A DNA stretch of 37,550 nucleotides from Lachnospiraceae bacterium (GCA_029007885.1 JAQXIR010000046.1:1-37550), one strand, 5' to 3'. Counted from the stretch's first letter, positions 15,239 through 23,829 are shown. A program made the numbers and translations. Notes: generated from the letters alone by a model not told the origin.

Positions 15239-16117
15239 ATGCAGTATCTATTACAAAACAAACATCTGCGGGCAGTGATAAAAGAAAAAGGAGCAGAGGT
15301 TGTTTCTCTGCAACGAAATGGTGAGGAATATCTGTGGAATGCGGATGCCCGCTACTGGGGCAGAACATCGCCGGTATTATTTCCGATTGTGGGATTGTTA
15401 AAAAACGGTCAGTACCGACATGAAGGAAAAACATATACAATGGGGCAACACGGTTTTGCCAGAGATATGGTTTTTTCCGTAACGCAAAAGAGTGACACAC
15501 AGATTGCGATGCAGATTACAGATACAGAAGAAACTTATGAAAAATATCCGTTTCATTTCCGCCTGACAATTCGTTACCGGCTTGAAGAGGAAACATTGCG
15601 GGTAATATGGATGGTTGAAAATACGGATGATAAACAGATGTATTTTTCAATCGGTGCCCATCCGGGATTTTTCTGTCCACATAACGGACAGGGAACACAG
15701 AGTGAATATTTCATACGTTTCACCAAACACGGGAAGGCGGTAGAACGCGTGGAAAGTTCTCTTTTTGGAACGATTGGCTTGTCTGAAGAAAAACAGGTTT
15801 ATCACATGCAGGACGGAATTCTTCCGATTGATGCGCATTTGTTTGACAGAGAGGCACTGATTCTGGAAAATAACCAGGTACAGGAAATTTCTCTTTTGAA
15901 TCCGAAAAAGGAACCGTATGTGACGGTTGCATTTGATACACCGCTTGTGGGGATTTGGTCTCCTCCTAAAAAAGAGGCGCCGTTTGTCTGTATTGAACCC
16001 TGGTACGGACGATGCGATAAAGAATCCTTTGACGGGGAATTTGCACAAAGAGAATGGACCAACAGCTTAAATCCGGGAGAAATTTTTGAGGGCAGTTATA
16101 CGATAAGCGTATATTAG
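15239..16117 (+). CDS. Aldose 1-epimerase-like protein (LacX type)
   Basis: The 292-residue protein belongs to the galactose mutarotase-like superfamily, LacX branch. It shows the typical opening (KHLRAVIKEKGAEVVSLQRNG, EYLWNADARYWGRTSPVLFP), the GQHGFAR strand carrying a conserved His, and IGAHPGFFCP with the second His. Such enzymes interconvert anomers of sugars or sugar phosphates; the true substrate of the LacX branch is not established. It lies 6 bases after the chemoreceptor with a GGAG overlapping the receptor stop, so the two are likely co-transcribed. Length and motifs look intact. Confidence 0.88.
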   Translation: MQYLLQNKHLRAVIKEKGAEVVSLQRNGEEYLWNADARYWGRTSPVLFPIVGLLKNGQYRHEGKTYTMGQHGFARDMVFSVTQKSDTQIAMQITDTEETYEKYPFHFRLTIRYRLEEETLRVIWMVENTDDKQMYFSIGAHPGFFCPHNGQGTQSEYFIRFTKHGKAVERVESSLFGTIGLSEEKQVYHMQDGILPIDAHLFDREALILENNQVQEISLLNPKKEPYVTVAFDTPLVGIWSPPKKEAPFVCIEPWYGRCDKESFDGEFAQREWTNSLNPGEIFEGSYTISVY

Positions 16118-16140
16118 AATACAGGAGCAGAAAAAGGGAT

Positions 16141-16857
16141 ATGGAACCGCTATATATAATTATTCCGGCATATAATGAACAAGAAAATATTACCAATATT
16201 ATGACGGAATGGTATTCCATCATAGAAACCCACGCGCAGGAACAGACGTCACGCCTTGTTGTAATAGATGACGGAAGTAACGATGCTACATTTGAAATGA
16301 TGCAGGAATTTGCCAAGACCCATCCGTTCTTTGTCCCGATTACCCAGGAAAATGCGGGACATGGGGCAGCAATTTACCGCGGATATCAGTACGCTTTGGA
16401 AGCGGGAGCAGCTTACATCTTTCAGACTGACTCGGACGGACAGACACTTGCATCGGAATTTGAGGATTTCTGGCAGGAACGGGAAGAAACGGATGCACTA
16501 ATCGGCAGCAGGGAACATCGTAAAGACGGAATTGGCAGAGTATTTGTCGCAAAGGTGCTTAGGCTGGTACTTTGGATTTGCTTTTCCGTCCGGGTAAAAG
16601 ATGCCAATACACCGTATCGACTGATGAGGGCAGAAGTCTTGCGGGATGAGATTTCTTATGTGCCGAAAGACTTTTTCCTGACAAATGTGTTGTTGTCAGT
16701 TCTCTTTATTAAGCATAACAGAACGGTAAAGTTTTTACCGATTACTTTTTTAAACAGACAAGGCGGAAAGAACTCTGTTAATTTTAGAAAAATTATTGCA
16801 ATCGGTAGAAAGGCATTCGTAGAGTTTTATCGGATGTCAAGAGAAAAAGTGCGCTAA
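16141..16857 (+). CDS. Family 2 glycosyltransferase
   Basis: The 238-residue protein is a GT-A fold, family 2 glycosyltransferase. It has the nucleotide-binding start YIIIPAYNEQENI, VVIDDGSNDAT (D43/D44), and a TDSDG metal motif at residues 96-100. A VKDANTPYRLM segment at about 158-168 resembles polyprenyl-phosphate sugar synthases such as the dolichyl-phosphate mannosyltransferase group. It lacks C-terminal membrane segments, so it would act at the cytoplasmic face and could load a sugar on a lipid carrier. It follows the epimerase-like gene by 23 bases. Donor and acceptor are unknown. Confidence 0.87.
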   Translation: MEPLYIIIPAYNEQENITNIMTEWYSIIETHAQEQTSRLVVIDDGSNDATFEMMQEFAKTHPFFVPITQENAGHGAAIYRGYQYALEAGAAYIFQTDSDGQTLASEFEDFWQEREETDALIGSREHRKDGIGRVFVAKVLRLVLWICFSVRVKDANTPYRLMRAEVLRDEISYVPKDFFLTNVLLSVLFIKHNRTVKFLPITFLNRQGGKNSVNFRKIIAIGRKAFVEFYRMSREKVR

Positions 16858-16866
16858 AGGATAACG

Positions 16867-16895
16867 TTGCAAAATCCTTTGCCAGATTATATAAT
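16867..16895 (+). promoter_or_regulatory. Promoter upstream of the polysaccharide deacetylase
   Basis: TTGCAA (16867-16872), a 17-base spacer and TATAAT (16890-16895). The motif TAACGTT occurs on each side, at 16862-16868 (overlapping the -35) and 16898-16904 (at the expected start), 36 bases apart, a possible operator pair. With no terminator seen before frr, this promoter may also supply the downstream essential genes. Confidence 0.8.
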
Positions 16896-16931
16896 AGTAA
16901 CGTTAAAGATAAGACAGTGAGCGAACAGTAG

Positions 16932-17843
16932 ATGGAAAAATCGCATCAGGAAGCAAGAAGAAAAAGAGTCAGACGCTTAAAGCGGATGATTATAACCGGC
17001 ATTCTTTTGGCAATTGCCGTGCCGACAGCAGCATGCATCGTATTGTCATTACGTGTACATAGATTAGAACAGAAGTTGCAGACACTGAGCGTTTCTTATG
17101 AGGAACTGCTAAGCAGTGCGGTTGACAGTCAAAAGACAATTACAATTACGGAAATACCGGCAGAACAGGTAGCGCAGGATACAGCGGATGCACAGCAGGA
17201 AACGATACCGTCGGATATTCAAAGAAAGGTTTATCTGACATTTGATGACGGTCCGAGTGCCAATACGGAAAAGATTCTGGAGATTCTGGATGAATATGAT
17301 GTGAAGGCTACATTTTTCGTAACAGGAGAAGAGGCCAAATCGCATCCCGAACGATACCGGGAGATTATTGAGCGCGGACATACACTGGGAATGCATTCTT
17401 ACAGTCATAAATACGGGGAAATCTATGCGTCGGAAGAAAATTTTGTTTTGGACTTGAAAACACTGCGTGATTTCCTGTATGATACTACTGGAGTTATGCC
17501 ACAGTATTATCGCTTTCCGGGAGGAAGCAGCAATACGGTAAGCAAAATTGAGATGGAAGATCTTTGCCGATATCTGGATGAAGAGGGGATTGTTTACTTT
17601 GACTGGAACATTTCCAGCCAGGATGCGGGAGGTGCGGTTTTGGCACAGGATATAGTAGCCAACTGCACAGACGGATTGGAAAAGTATGAAAATGCAGTGA
17701 TATTGCTGCATGATTCAGTAAAGAAGGATTCGACAGTCGAGGCATTGCCGGATATTATTAAGACAATACAGGCAATGGAGCATACGGCGATTCTGCCGAT
17801 TACAGAAGATACGGTTGTTGTTCATCATAAAAACAGTAAGTAA
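16932..17843 (+). CDS. Membrane-anchored polysaccharide deacetylase (NodB domain)
   Basis: The 303-residue protein has a basic N-terminus, one membrane segment (residues 19-40), a short coiled linker, and an extracellular NodB (CE4) domain from about residue 98. The catalytic motifs are complete: TFDDGP (D105/D106), the metal-binding HSYSH (H155/H159), RFPGG (R194), DWNISSQD (D224), and LLHDS (H260). Such enzymes remove acetyl groups from peptidoglycan N-acetylglucosamine or N-acetylmuramic acid, often giving lysozyme resistance. The ribosome binding site is weak. It is followed by a bactofilin gene after 17 bases, which suggests joint action in wall shaping. Confidence 0.92.
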   Translation: MEKSHQEARRKRVRRLKRMIITGILLAIAVPTAACIVLSLRVHRLEQKLQTLSVSYEELLSSAVDSQKTITITEIPAEQVAQDTADAQQETIPSDIQRKVYLTFDDGPSANTEKILEILDEYDVKATFFVTGEEAKSHPERYREIIERGHTLGMHSYSHKYGEIYASEENFVLDLKTLRDFLYDTTGVMPQYYRFPGGSSNTVSKIEMEDLCRYLDEEGIVYFDWNISSQDAGGAVLAQDIVANCTDGLEKYENAVILLHDSVKKDSTVEALPDIIKTIQAMEHTAILPITEDTVVVHHKNSK

Positions 17844-17860
17844 ACTACGGAGGAAAGAAA

Positions 17861-18541
17861 ATGGGCTTTTTTTCAGAATTAAAAGAAGATTTATCACAAG
17901 CGGTAAATGAACTGGTTCCGGACGAAGATTTGGACGAAGAAGTAGCTGAAACAGAAACTGTCGAGAAAGAGACAGAACAGGCAGCAAAGAGCGCAGAACC
18001 TGTTGTAAAACCGATTTCACAAGAAGAACAAAAGGTAACACCTGCTTATTCCAAGCAGAAAGAAACGGTAGTATCGGAAGTGTCAGAAGAGGCTTCGGAA
18101 GAAGTTTCCACCATTACCGAGAAAATGGTTGTAAACGGTGATATGGAATCATCCGGTTCTTTAGATGTAATCGGAACGGTTAACGGAAATATCAAGATTC
18201 GCGGAAAACTGAATATCACAGGTAAAATTACAGGCAATTCCGAGGCGGCAGAGGTATATGCACAGGAAGCTATGGTAACCGGAGATGTCACCAGTTTAGG
18301 AAGTGTTAAAATTGGCAATAATTCCGTTATCCGCGGCAATATTTTTGCAACAAGCGCTGTCATTGCGGGAGCAGTCAAAGGTGATATTGATGTAAAAGGA
18401 CCGGTTATTCTGGATTCCTCTGCAATTGTTATGGGAAATATTAAATCAAAAGCTGTACAGATTAATAACGGCGCTGTAATCGAGGGCCTTTGCTCACAGT
18501 GCTATGCGGATGTCAGCCCGTCTAAATTCTTTAAGGACTAA
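17861..18541 (+). CDS. Bactofilin (polymer-forming cytoskeletal protein)
   Basis: The 226-residue protein has an acidic, probably disordered N-terminal region (about residues 20-90) and a bactofilin core from about 95 to 215, a beta-helix with repeated G-x-V/I-x-G patterns (VNGDMESSGSLDVIGTVNG, GNSVIRGNIFATSAVIAG). Bactofilins polymerise without nucleotide and scaffold wall enzymes. The N-terminus is longer than in many homologues. A GGAGGAAAG site precedes the ATG. It sits between a peptidoglycan-type deacetylase and pyrH, with no terminator on either side, so it probably localises the deacetylase; that is inference from context. Confidence 0.9.
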   Translation: MGFFSELKEDLSQAVNELVPDEDLDEEVAETETVEKETEQAAKSAEPVVKPISQEEQKVTPAYSKQKETVVSEVSEEASEEVSTITEKMVVNGDMESSGSLDVIGTVNGNIKIRGKLNITGKITGNSEAAEVYAQEAMVTGDVTSLGSVKIGNNSVIRGNIFATSAVIAGAVKGDIDVKGPVILDSSAIVMGNIKSKAVQINNGAVIEGLCSQCYADVSPSKFFKD

Positions 18542-18558
18542 TTTTAAAAGGAGTTCTC

Positions 18559-19254
18559 ATGAAAAGAATATTATTGAAATTAAGCGGTGAAGCACTCGCC
18601 GGAGAAAAGAAAACAGGATTTGATGAAGAGACAGTCAGAAAAGTTGCTTTACAGGTGAAAGAACTTGTAGACGATGGAATCGAAGTCGGAATTGTAATCG
18701 GCGGAGGTAATTTCTGGCGGGGACGTACCAGTGAACATATCGACCGCACCAAAGCAGACCAGATTGGAATGCTGGCGACCGTTATGAATTGTATTTATGT
18801 TTCCGAAATTTTCCGCTCTGTCGGGATGATGACCAATATTCTGACACCGTTTGAATGCGGTTCCTTTACAAAATTGTTTTCCAAGGATCGTGCCAATAAA
18901 TACTTTGCAAAAGGAATGGTTGTATTTTTTGCGGGAGGAACGGGACATCCGTATTTTTCCACAGATACCGGAGTTGTATTACGGGCAATCGAAGTGGAGG
19001 CAGATGTAATTTTACTTGCAAAAGCAATAGACGGTGTTTACAATGATGACCCGCATAAGAACCCTGCGGCAGTGAAATATGATGAAGTGACGATTGACGA
19101 AGTAATCGAAAAAAATCTTCAGGTTGTTGATATGACGGCCTCCATTCTTGCAAGAGACAATAAAATGCCGATGTGGGTATTCGGACTAAATGAAGAAAAC
19201 AGTATTGTGAATGCAGTAAAGGGTACCTTTAAAGGTACTAAAGTGACTGTATAG
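18559..19254 (+). CDS. pyrH: UMP kinase
   Basis: PyrH phosphorylates UMP to UDP with ATP and is a hexameric amino-acid-kinase fold protein. The 231-residue product starts MKRILLKLSGEALAGEKK, has GGGNFWRGR near residue 54, GMLATVMN, FAGGTGHPYFSTDT near 124-137, and the AKAIDGVYNDDP segment. Length is normal. An AAAAGGAG site lies 6 bases before the ATG. pyrH-frr order is standard, but it is separated from rpsB-tsf by about 8 kb, unlike the usual contiguous arrangement. Confidence 0.97.
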   Translation: MKRILLKLSGEALAGEKKTGFDEETVRKVALQVKELVDDGIEVGIVIGGGNFWRGRTSEHIDRTKADQIGMLATVMNCIYVSEIFRSVGMMTNILTPFECGSFTKLFSKDRANKYFAKGMVVFFAGGTGHPYFSTDTGVVLRAIEVEADVILLAKAIDGVYNDDPHKNPAAVKYDEVTIDEVIEKNLQVVDMTASILARDNKMPMWVFGLNEENSIVNAVKGTFKGTKVTV

Positions 19255-19282
19255 AAACCGTGGGAAGGAAAGGGTATAGGTT

Positions 19283-19834
19283 ATGGATGAAAGATTAAAA
19301 GTATTTGATGAGAAAATGGATAAAGCATATAATTATCTGCTTAGTGATTATCAGACGATTCGTGCAGGACGTGCAAATCCGCATGTATTGGATAAGGTAA
19401 AGGTAAATTATTACGGAACACCGACTCCGATACAGCAGGTAGGCAATATTTCCGTTCCGGAGCCTCGTATGATTCAAATTGCTCCGTGGGAAAAGAGCCT
19501 GATTAAAGAAATTGAAAAAGCAATTCTTGCTTCGGACGTCGGAATTACACCTTCCAATGATGGTGCCGTAATTCGCCTGGTATTCCCAGAACTTACCGAG
19601 GAACGAAGAAAAGAACTCGTTAAGGATGTTAAGAAAAAGGGAGAAGATGCCAAAGTGGCAATCCGTAATATCAGACGCGATGGCAATGATTCTTTGAAAA
19701 AACTGGCGAAAGAAGAAATCTCGGAAGATGAGATTAAGGAACTGGGTGATAAACTCCAGAAGATAACAGATCAATATATTAAGGACATTGATCAGGCAGT
19801 TGAGACAAAATCAAAAGAGATTATGACTGTATAA
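19283..19834 (+). CDS. frr: Ribosome recycling factor
   Basis: RRF, with EF-G, splits post-termination ribosomes. The 183-residue protein contains the signature LSDYQTIRAGRANPHVLDKV, IQQVGNISVPEPRMIQI and RKELVKDVKKKGEDAKVAIRNIRRD, with the usual length. AGGAAAGGG lies upstream of the ATG. pyrH precedes it by 28 bases. Downstream, alternative hairpins occupy the gap to uppS. Confidence 0.97.
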   Translation: MDERLKVFDEKMDKAYNYLLSDYQTIRAGRANPHVLDKVKVNYYGTPTPIQQVGNISVPEPRMIQIAPWEKSLIKEIEKAILASDVGITPSNDGAVIRLVFPELTEERRKELVKDVKKKGEDAKVAIRNIRRDGNDSLKKLAKEEISEDEIKELGDKLQKITDQYIKDIDQAVETKSKEIMTV

Positions 19835-19845
19835 AAACAGAATAC

Positions 19846-19883
19846 AAGAGGGGGCAGACAAAAGGTCGTCCCCTCTTTGTCTG
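19846..19883 (+). promoter_or_regulatory. Alternative hairpins between frr and uppS
   Basis: Stem 1 pairs AAGAGGGGGC (19846-19855) with GTCCCCTCTT (19868-19877). Stem 2 pairs CAGACAAA (19855-19862) with TTTGTCTG (19876-19883). They share bases and cannot both form fully. Neither is followed by a long T run, so this is at best a weak terminator or attenuator. A small GCCGC/GCGGC hairpin (about 19894-19907) follows. Confidence 0.5.
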
Positions 19884-19923
19884 TATATAGTGCGCCGCCA
19901 AAGCGGCAGAATGAGAGGAAGTT

Positions 19924-20634
19924 ATGCAGATACCGAATCATGTGGCAATTATTCTTGACGGAAACGGACGCTGGGCAAAACAGCATGGTATGCCCAGAAA
20001 CTATGGTCACGTACAGGGAGCCAAAACCGTGGAAGAAATGTGTGAAATTACATATAATATGGGAATCCGGTATTTTACGGTCTACGCATTTTCCACAGAA
20101 AACTGGAACCGGCCGGAGGAAGAAGTAAATGCGCTGATGAAATTGCTGCGCAATTATATGGTAAACTGTAAAAAGCGTGCCAATAAGAACAATATGTGTG
20201 TCCGTGTACTCGGAGATAAAACGAGACTTGACACAGATATTCAGGAAAAGATTGCGGATTTGGAAGAGGCAACCAAAAACAATACCGGTCTGCATTTTCA
20301 GATAGCGATTAATTACGGCGGACGCGATGAAATGACACGTGCAATGAAAAAGATTGCAAAAGAAGTGGAAGAAGGAAAACTCATCCCCGGTGAAATCACT
20401 GAGCAGGTGGTGGAAGAGCATCTGGATACACAGGGAATACCGGACCCGGATCTTTTAATCCGTACATGCGGAGAACAAAGAATATCGAACTTTCTGTTAT
20501 GGCAGAATGCTTATACAGAGTTTTATTTTACGGAAGTGGCATGGCCTGATTTTTCAAAAGAAGAATTGGAAAAAGCCATAGCGGCATATAATCAAAGAGA
20601 CAGAAAGTTTGGCAAGATTAAGGAGGAATCATAA
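19924..20634 (+). CDS. uppS: Undecaprenyl diphosphate synthase
   Basis: UppS (cis-prenyltransferase) extends farnesyl diphosphate to the C55 carrier lipid for wall synthesis. The 236-residue protein has the catalytic motif IILDGNGRWA (D12), MPRNYGHVQGAKTVEE, FSTENWNRP, and the C-terminal PDLLIRTCGEQRISNFLLWQ plus YTEFYFTEVAWPDF, all diagnostic. AGAGGAAG lies just before the ATG. Its stop abuts cdsA. The uppS-cdsA-dxr-rseP order is the common Firmicutes envelope cluster. Confidence 0.97.
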   Translation: MQIPNHVAIILDGNGRWAKQHGMPRNYGHVQGAKTVEEMCEITYNMGIRYFTVYAFSTENWNRPEEEVNALMKLLRNYMVNCKKRANKNNMCVRVLGDKTRLDTDIQEKIADLEEATKNNTGLHFQIAINYGGRDEMTRAMKKIAKEVEEGKLIPGEITEQVVEEHLDTQGIPDPDLLIRTCGEQRISNFLLWQNAYTEFYFTEVAWPDFSKEELEKAIAAYNQRDRKFGKIKEES

Positions 20635-21453
20635 ATGTTTAAAACAAGATGTATCAGTGCAGTGTTTCTGGTTATCATAGCACTTGTTACACTCCTTATG
20701 GGTGGACCTGTTCTGGCACTTACCCTGTATGCGATTTCCATGATTGCTTTTTTTGAACTTGCCAGAGCATGCAAAATACATACACAGGTAAAATGCAATG
20801 CATTGGAGGCAATCTGCTATCTTGCGATTACGGTTTATTACGGAATGATGTATGCATATCTTGACGATACATTATTTGTTCCGTGGCTGATTGTATTCTT
20901 CTTTGCGGTTTTGTTTGTTTATGTATTTTCTTTTCCAAAGTTTACGGCAAATCAGATTATGGCGGCATACTTCTGTGTACTGTATGCACCGGTTATGTTT
21001 TCTTTTATTTATAAAATACGGCAGACATCTTACGGAATTTATCTGGTGTGGATGGTTTTTGTGGCGTCCTGGGTCAGCGATACCTTTGCTTATCTGACGG
21101 GAATGCTGTTTGGCAGACACAAACTGGCACCTGTATTGAGCCCGAAAAAATCAATTGAGGGAAGTATTGGTGGGATTGTCGGCTCCGCACTTGCCGGTAT
21201 GTTATTCGGATATTTCTTTGGCCTGAAGATACAGCAGGGAAATGCAATGATTTTTATTTGCGGTATCATCGGTGCAGTGGGAAGCGTCATTTCTCAACTT
21301 GGTGATCTGGCGGCATCTGCAATTAAACGAAATCACGAGATGAAAGACTACGGGAAATTAATTCCGGGGCATGGAGGTATTATGGACCGTTTTGACAGTG
21401 TCATCGTAACGGCTCCGATGATTTACTTCCTGGTTATTTATTTGATTCATTAA
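20635..21453 (+). CDS. cdsA: Phosphatidate cytidylyltransferase
   Basis: CdsA makes CDP-diacylglycerol from phosphatidate and CTP in the membrane. The 272-residue protein has about seven to eight membrane segments and the family signature region ASWVSDTFAYLTGMLFGRHK, SPKKSIEGSIGG, and SQLGDLAASAIKRNHEMKD followed by IPGHGGIMDRFDS. The ATG directly follows the uppS TAA with an AGGAGG site inside the uppS end. It supplies phospholipid precursors next to carrier-lipid and isoprenoid genes. Confidence 0.96.
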   Translation: MFKTRCISAVFLVIIALVTLLMGGPVLALTLYAISMIAFFELARACKIHTQVKCNALEAICYLAITVYYGMMYAYLDDTLFVPWLIVFFFAVLFVYVFSFPKFTANQIMAAYFCVLYAPVMFSFIYKIRQTSYGIYLVWMVFVASWVSDTFAYLTGMLFGRHKLAPVLSPKKSIEGSIGGIVGSALAGMLFGYFFGLKIQQGNAMIFICGIIGAVGSVISQLGDLAASAIKRNHEMKDYGKLIPGHGGIMDRFDSVIVTAPMIYFLVIYLIH

Positions 21454-21466
21454 TGGGGACATACAC

Positions 21467-22609
21467 ATGAAAAAGATAGCAATATTAGGTTCAACCGGTT
21501 CAATCGGTACACAGACGCTGCAAATTGCAAGAGAGAATAAAGATATAGAGGTAGTGGCACTGGCAGCCGGAAGAAATACAAAATTAATGGAGCAGCAGAT
21601 TCGGGAATTCCATCCGCAGCTTGTATGTATGTGGGAAGAAGAAGCGGGAAAAATACTAAGGAATGCCGTAAAAGATACAGATACAAAAGTTGTGACGGGA
21701 ATGGAAGGGCTGATTGAGATTGCCACAATGCCGCAGGCAGAAATTTTGGTGACAGCCATTGTGGGAATGATTGGTATCCGTCCGACGATTGCAGCGATTG
21801 AAAGCAAAAAAGACATTGCACTTGCCAATAAAGAAACACTTGTTACGGCAGGACATATTATTATGCCGCTTGCCAAAAAGATGGGAGTTTCCATTTTGCC
21901 GGTTGACAGCGAACACAGTGCCATCTTTCAGTCTTTGCAGGGACAGGACAGAGGCGGACTGGAGAAAATTCTGCTGACGGCATCGGGAGGTCCGTTCCGC
22001 GGAAAGAAACGGGAAGAATTGGAGCACATGACGGTAGAAGATGCTTTGAAGCATCCGAACTGGTCGATGGGCAGAAAAATTACGATTGACTCCGCTTCCC
22101 TTGTAAATAAGGGACTGGAAGTGATGGAGGCAAAATGGCTCTTTGATGTGGAACTGTCACAGATTCAGGTGGTGATACAACCGCAGAGTATTATCCATTC
22201 GATGGTACAGTATCGGGACGGAGCGGTGATTGCACAACTCGGAATTCCGGATATGAAATTACCGATTCAGTATGCACTTTACTATCCGGAAAGAAGACCG
22301 ATGAAAGAAGAACGCATTGATTTCTTTAAATTGGGACAGATTACATTCGAGGAACCTGACAGTGATACGTTTGAGGGATTGAAACTGGCATACCGGGCAG
22401 CGGAAACAGGAGGCAGTATGCCGACCGTTTTTAACGCAGCCAATGAAAGAGCAGTAGCACTTTTTTTAGAGAAAAAAATTCGTTTCCTGCAGATTTACGA
22501 ATTAATTGAGGCAGCAATGGAACACCACCACATGATAGAAAATCCGACAGTGGAGCAGATTCTTGCGGCGGAACAGGAAAGTTATGAGTTTATAGAAAAT
22601 AGGATATAA
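21467..22609 (+). CDS. dxr: 1-deoxy-D-xylulose 5-phosphate reductoisomerase
   Basis: Dxr converts DXP to MEP, the committed step of the MEP isoprenoid pathway. The 380-residue protein has the NADPH loop ILGSTGSIGTQTL at residues 5-17, the ANKETLVTAG motif, the metal site PVDSEHSAIFQ, GGPFRGKKREEL, and the substrate-binding SMGRKITIDSASLVNKG. All motifs and length are normal. ispG (25994-27046) later in the window acts in the same pathway, and uppS uses its product, so three steps from MEP to carrier lipid are clustered here. Confidence 0.97.
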   Translation: MKKIAILGSTGSIGTQTLQIARENKDIEVVALAAGRNTKLMEQQIREFHPQLVCMWEEEAGKILRNAVKDTDTKVVTGMEGLIEIATMPQAEILVTAIVGMIGIRPTIAAIESKKDIALANKETLVTAGHIIMPLAKKMGVSILPVDSEHSAIFQSLQGQDRGGLEKILLTASGGPFRGKKREELEHMTVEDALKHPNWSMGRKITIDSASLVNKGLEVMEAKWLFDVELSQIQVVIQPQSIIHSMVQYRDGAVIAQLGIPDMKLPIQYALYYPERRPMKEERIDFFKLGQITFEEPDSDTFEGLKLAYRAAETGGSMPTVFNAANERAVALFLEKKIRFLQIYELIEAAMEHHHMIENPTVEQILAAEQESYEFIENRI

Positions 22610-22624
22610 TGTTTGGAGACAGTA

Positions 22625-23713
22625 ATGACAATTATTTTATTTATACTGGTATTCGGTCTGATAGTAATTTCACATGAATTCGGGCATTTTTTACTGGGAA
22701 AAGCAAACGGAATCGGAGTTGTTGAATTTGCGGTCGGAATGGGACCAAAACTGTTTTCCTTTACCAAAAAGGGAACACGGTATTCACTGCGCCTTCTGCC
22801 AATCGGCGGAGCCTGTATGTTTGAGGGAGAAGACGGCAACTTAGAAGAAAATAGTGCGATACAGCCTGAAAGTGAAAAACAGGGCGCACTCATCAAAAAA
22901 GAGACAATGGCCTTTCCGGATGCGCCGGTGTGGGCAAGAATTTCCGCAGTGGCAGCAGGCCCGATTTTTAACTTTATTCTGGCATTTTTACTGGCCCTGA
23001 TTGTAGTAGGTTACAGTGGTTCGGACAGACCGGTCATCAACGGGCTGATGGATGGATATCCTGCAAAAGAAGCAGGCATTATGCCTGGTGATGTGATTAA
23101 AAAGATGAATGGGGAAAAGATTTATCTGGCAAGGGAAATCTATGTGAATATGTACCTGAACAAAGACAAAGATATGACACTTGTCTATGAGCGTGACGGC
23201 AAAGAGTATGAAACAACCCTGACCCCGAAGTATGATGAAAAAGAAGGCCGTTATCTGCTTGGCTTTGAAGGATACGGAGAATATGTGGACTGTAGAAATA
23301 CCAACATCTTTAAGTACAGTTATTATGAAGTGCGCTATGGCTTAAAATCAACGATAAAGAGTCTCGGTGCACTGGTAACCGGCAATGCAAGTAAAGATGA
23401 TGTGGCGGGACCAATCGGAATAGCGCAGGTGATCGGAGAAGTTTCCGAAGCTGCAGCACCGTACGGAGCATGGGTTGTCATTCTGAATATGCTAAACATT
23501 GCGATGTTGCTAAGTGTGAACCTGGGAATTTTAAATCTTTTGCCTCTACCGGCACTTGACGGAGGCAGACTGGTGTTTCTGCTAATCGAGGCAATCCGTG
23601 GCAAGCCGATTCCGCCGGAAAAAGAAGGAATCGTTCATTTTGCGGGATTTGTCGCATTGATGATTTTGATGGTGTTTGTGATGTACAATGATATCACACG
23701 CCTGTTTTCTTAA
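22625..23713 (+). CDS. rseP: Site-2 intramembrane metalloprotease (RseP/RasP)
   Basis: This S2P-family zinc protease cleaves membrane substrates such as anti-sigma factors or signal-peptide remnants. From the ATG at 22625 the protein is 362 residues. The zinc motif HEFGH lies at residues 17-21 in the first membrane segment, a PDZ domain covers about 130-210 (YPAKEAGIMPGDVIKKMNGE), and the third zinc ligand is in LLPLPALDGGRL. Four membrane segments are visible. A TTG at 22613 is in frame, but GGAGA lies about 6 bases before the ATG at 22625. A long terminator follows, ending the pyrH-to-rseP run. Confidence 0.95.
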   Translation: MTIILFILVFGLIVISHEFGHFLLGKANGIGVVEFAVGMGPKLFSFTKKGTRYSLRLLPIGGACMFEGEDGNLEENSAIQPESEKQGALIKKETMAFPDAPVWARISAVAAGPIFNFILAFLLALIVVGYSGSDRPVINGLMDGYPAKEAGIMPGDVIKKMNGEKIYLAREIYVNMYLNKDKDMTLVYERDGKEYETTLTPKYDEKEGRYLLGFEGYGEYVDCRNTNIFKYSYYEVRYGLKSTIKSLGALVTGNASKDDVAGPIGIAQVIGEVSEAAAPYGAWVVILNMLNIAMLLSVNLGILNLLPLPALDGGRLVFLLIEAIRGKPIPPEKEGIVHFAGFVALMILMVFVMYNDITRLFS

Positions 23714-23717
23714 ATAG

Positions 23718-23779
23718 AATCCGGTTTGTGCTGGGATGTAACGAATCGTTACGTCTTTGCAAAACCGGATTTTTATTTT
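23718..23779 (+). terminator. Long terminator after rseP
   Basis: AATCCGGTTT (23718-23727) pairs with AAACCGGATT (23762-23771). An inner GTAACGA/TCGTTAC stem lies at the tip, and a T-rich tract runs to 23779. It isolates the next two genes from the rseP transcript. Confidence 0.9.
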
Positions 23780-23800
23780 TCTATGCATGAGAATTTGTTG

Positions 23801-23829
23801 TTGACGGAAATACTCATACATGATACAAT
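23801..23829 (+). promoter_or_regulatory. Promoter of the phosphatase/kinase pair
   Basis: TTGACG (23801-23806), a 17-base spacer and TACAAT (23824-23829). The start is predicted near 23836, giving a leader of about 70 bases before the PP2C gene. Confidence 0.8.

Noticed and set aside
19846..19883. H-type pseudoknot between frr and uppS
   Set aside because: The two stems would need loops of zero length across both grooves, so they are better seen as alternatives.
19792..20421. 209-codon minus-strand frame opposite uppS
   Set aside because: It lies opposite clear frr and uppS coding sequence, with no family motif and cysteine/phenylalanine-rich composition typical of an antisense frame.
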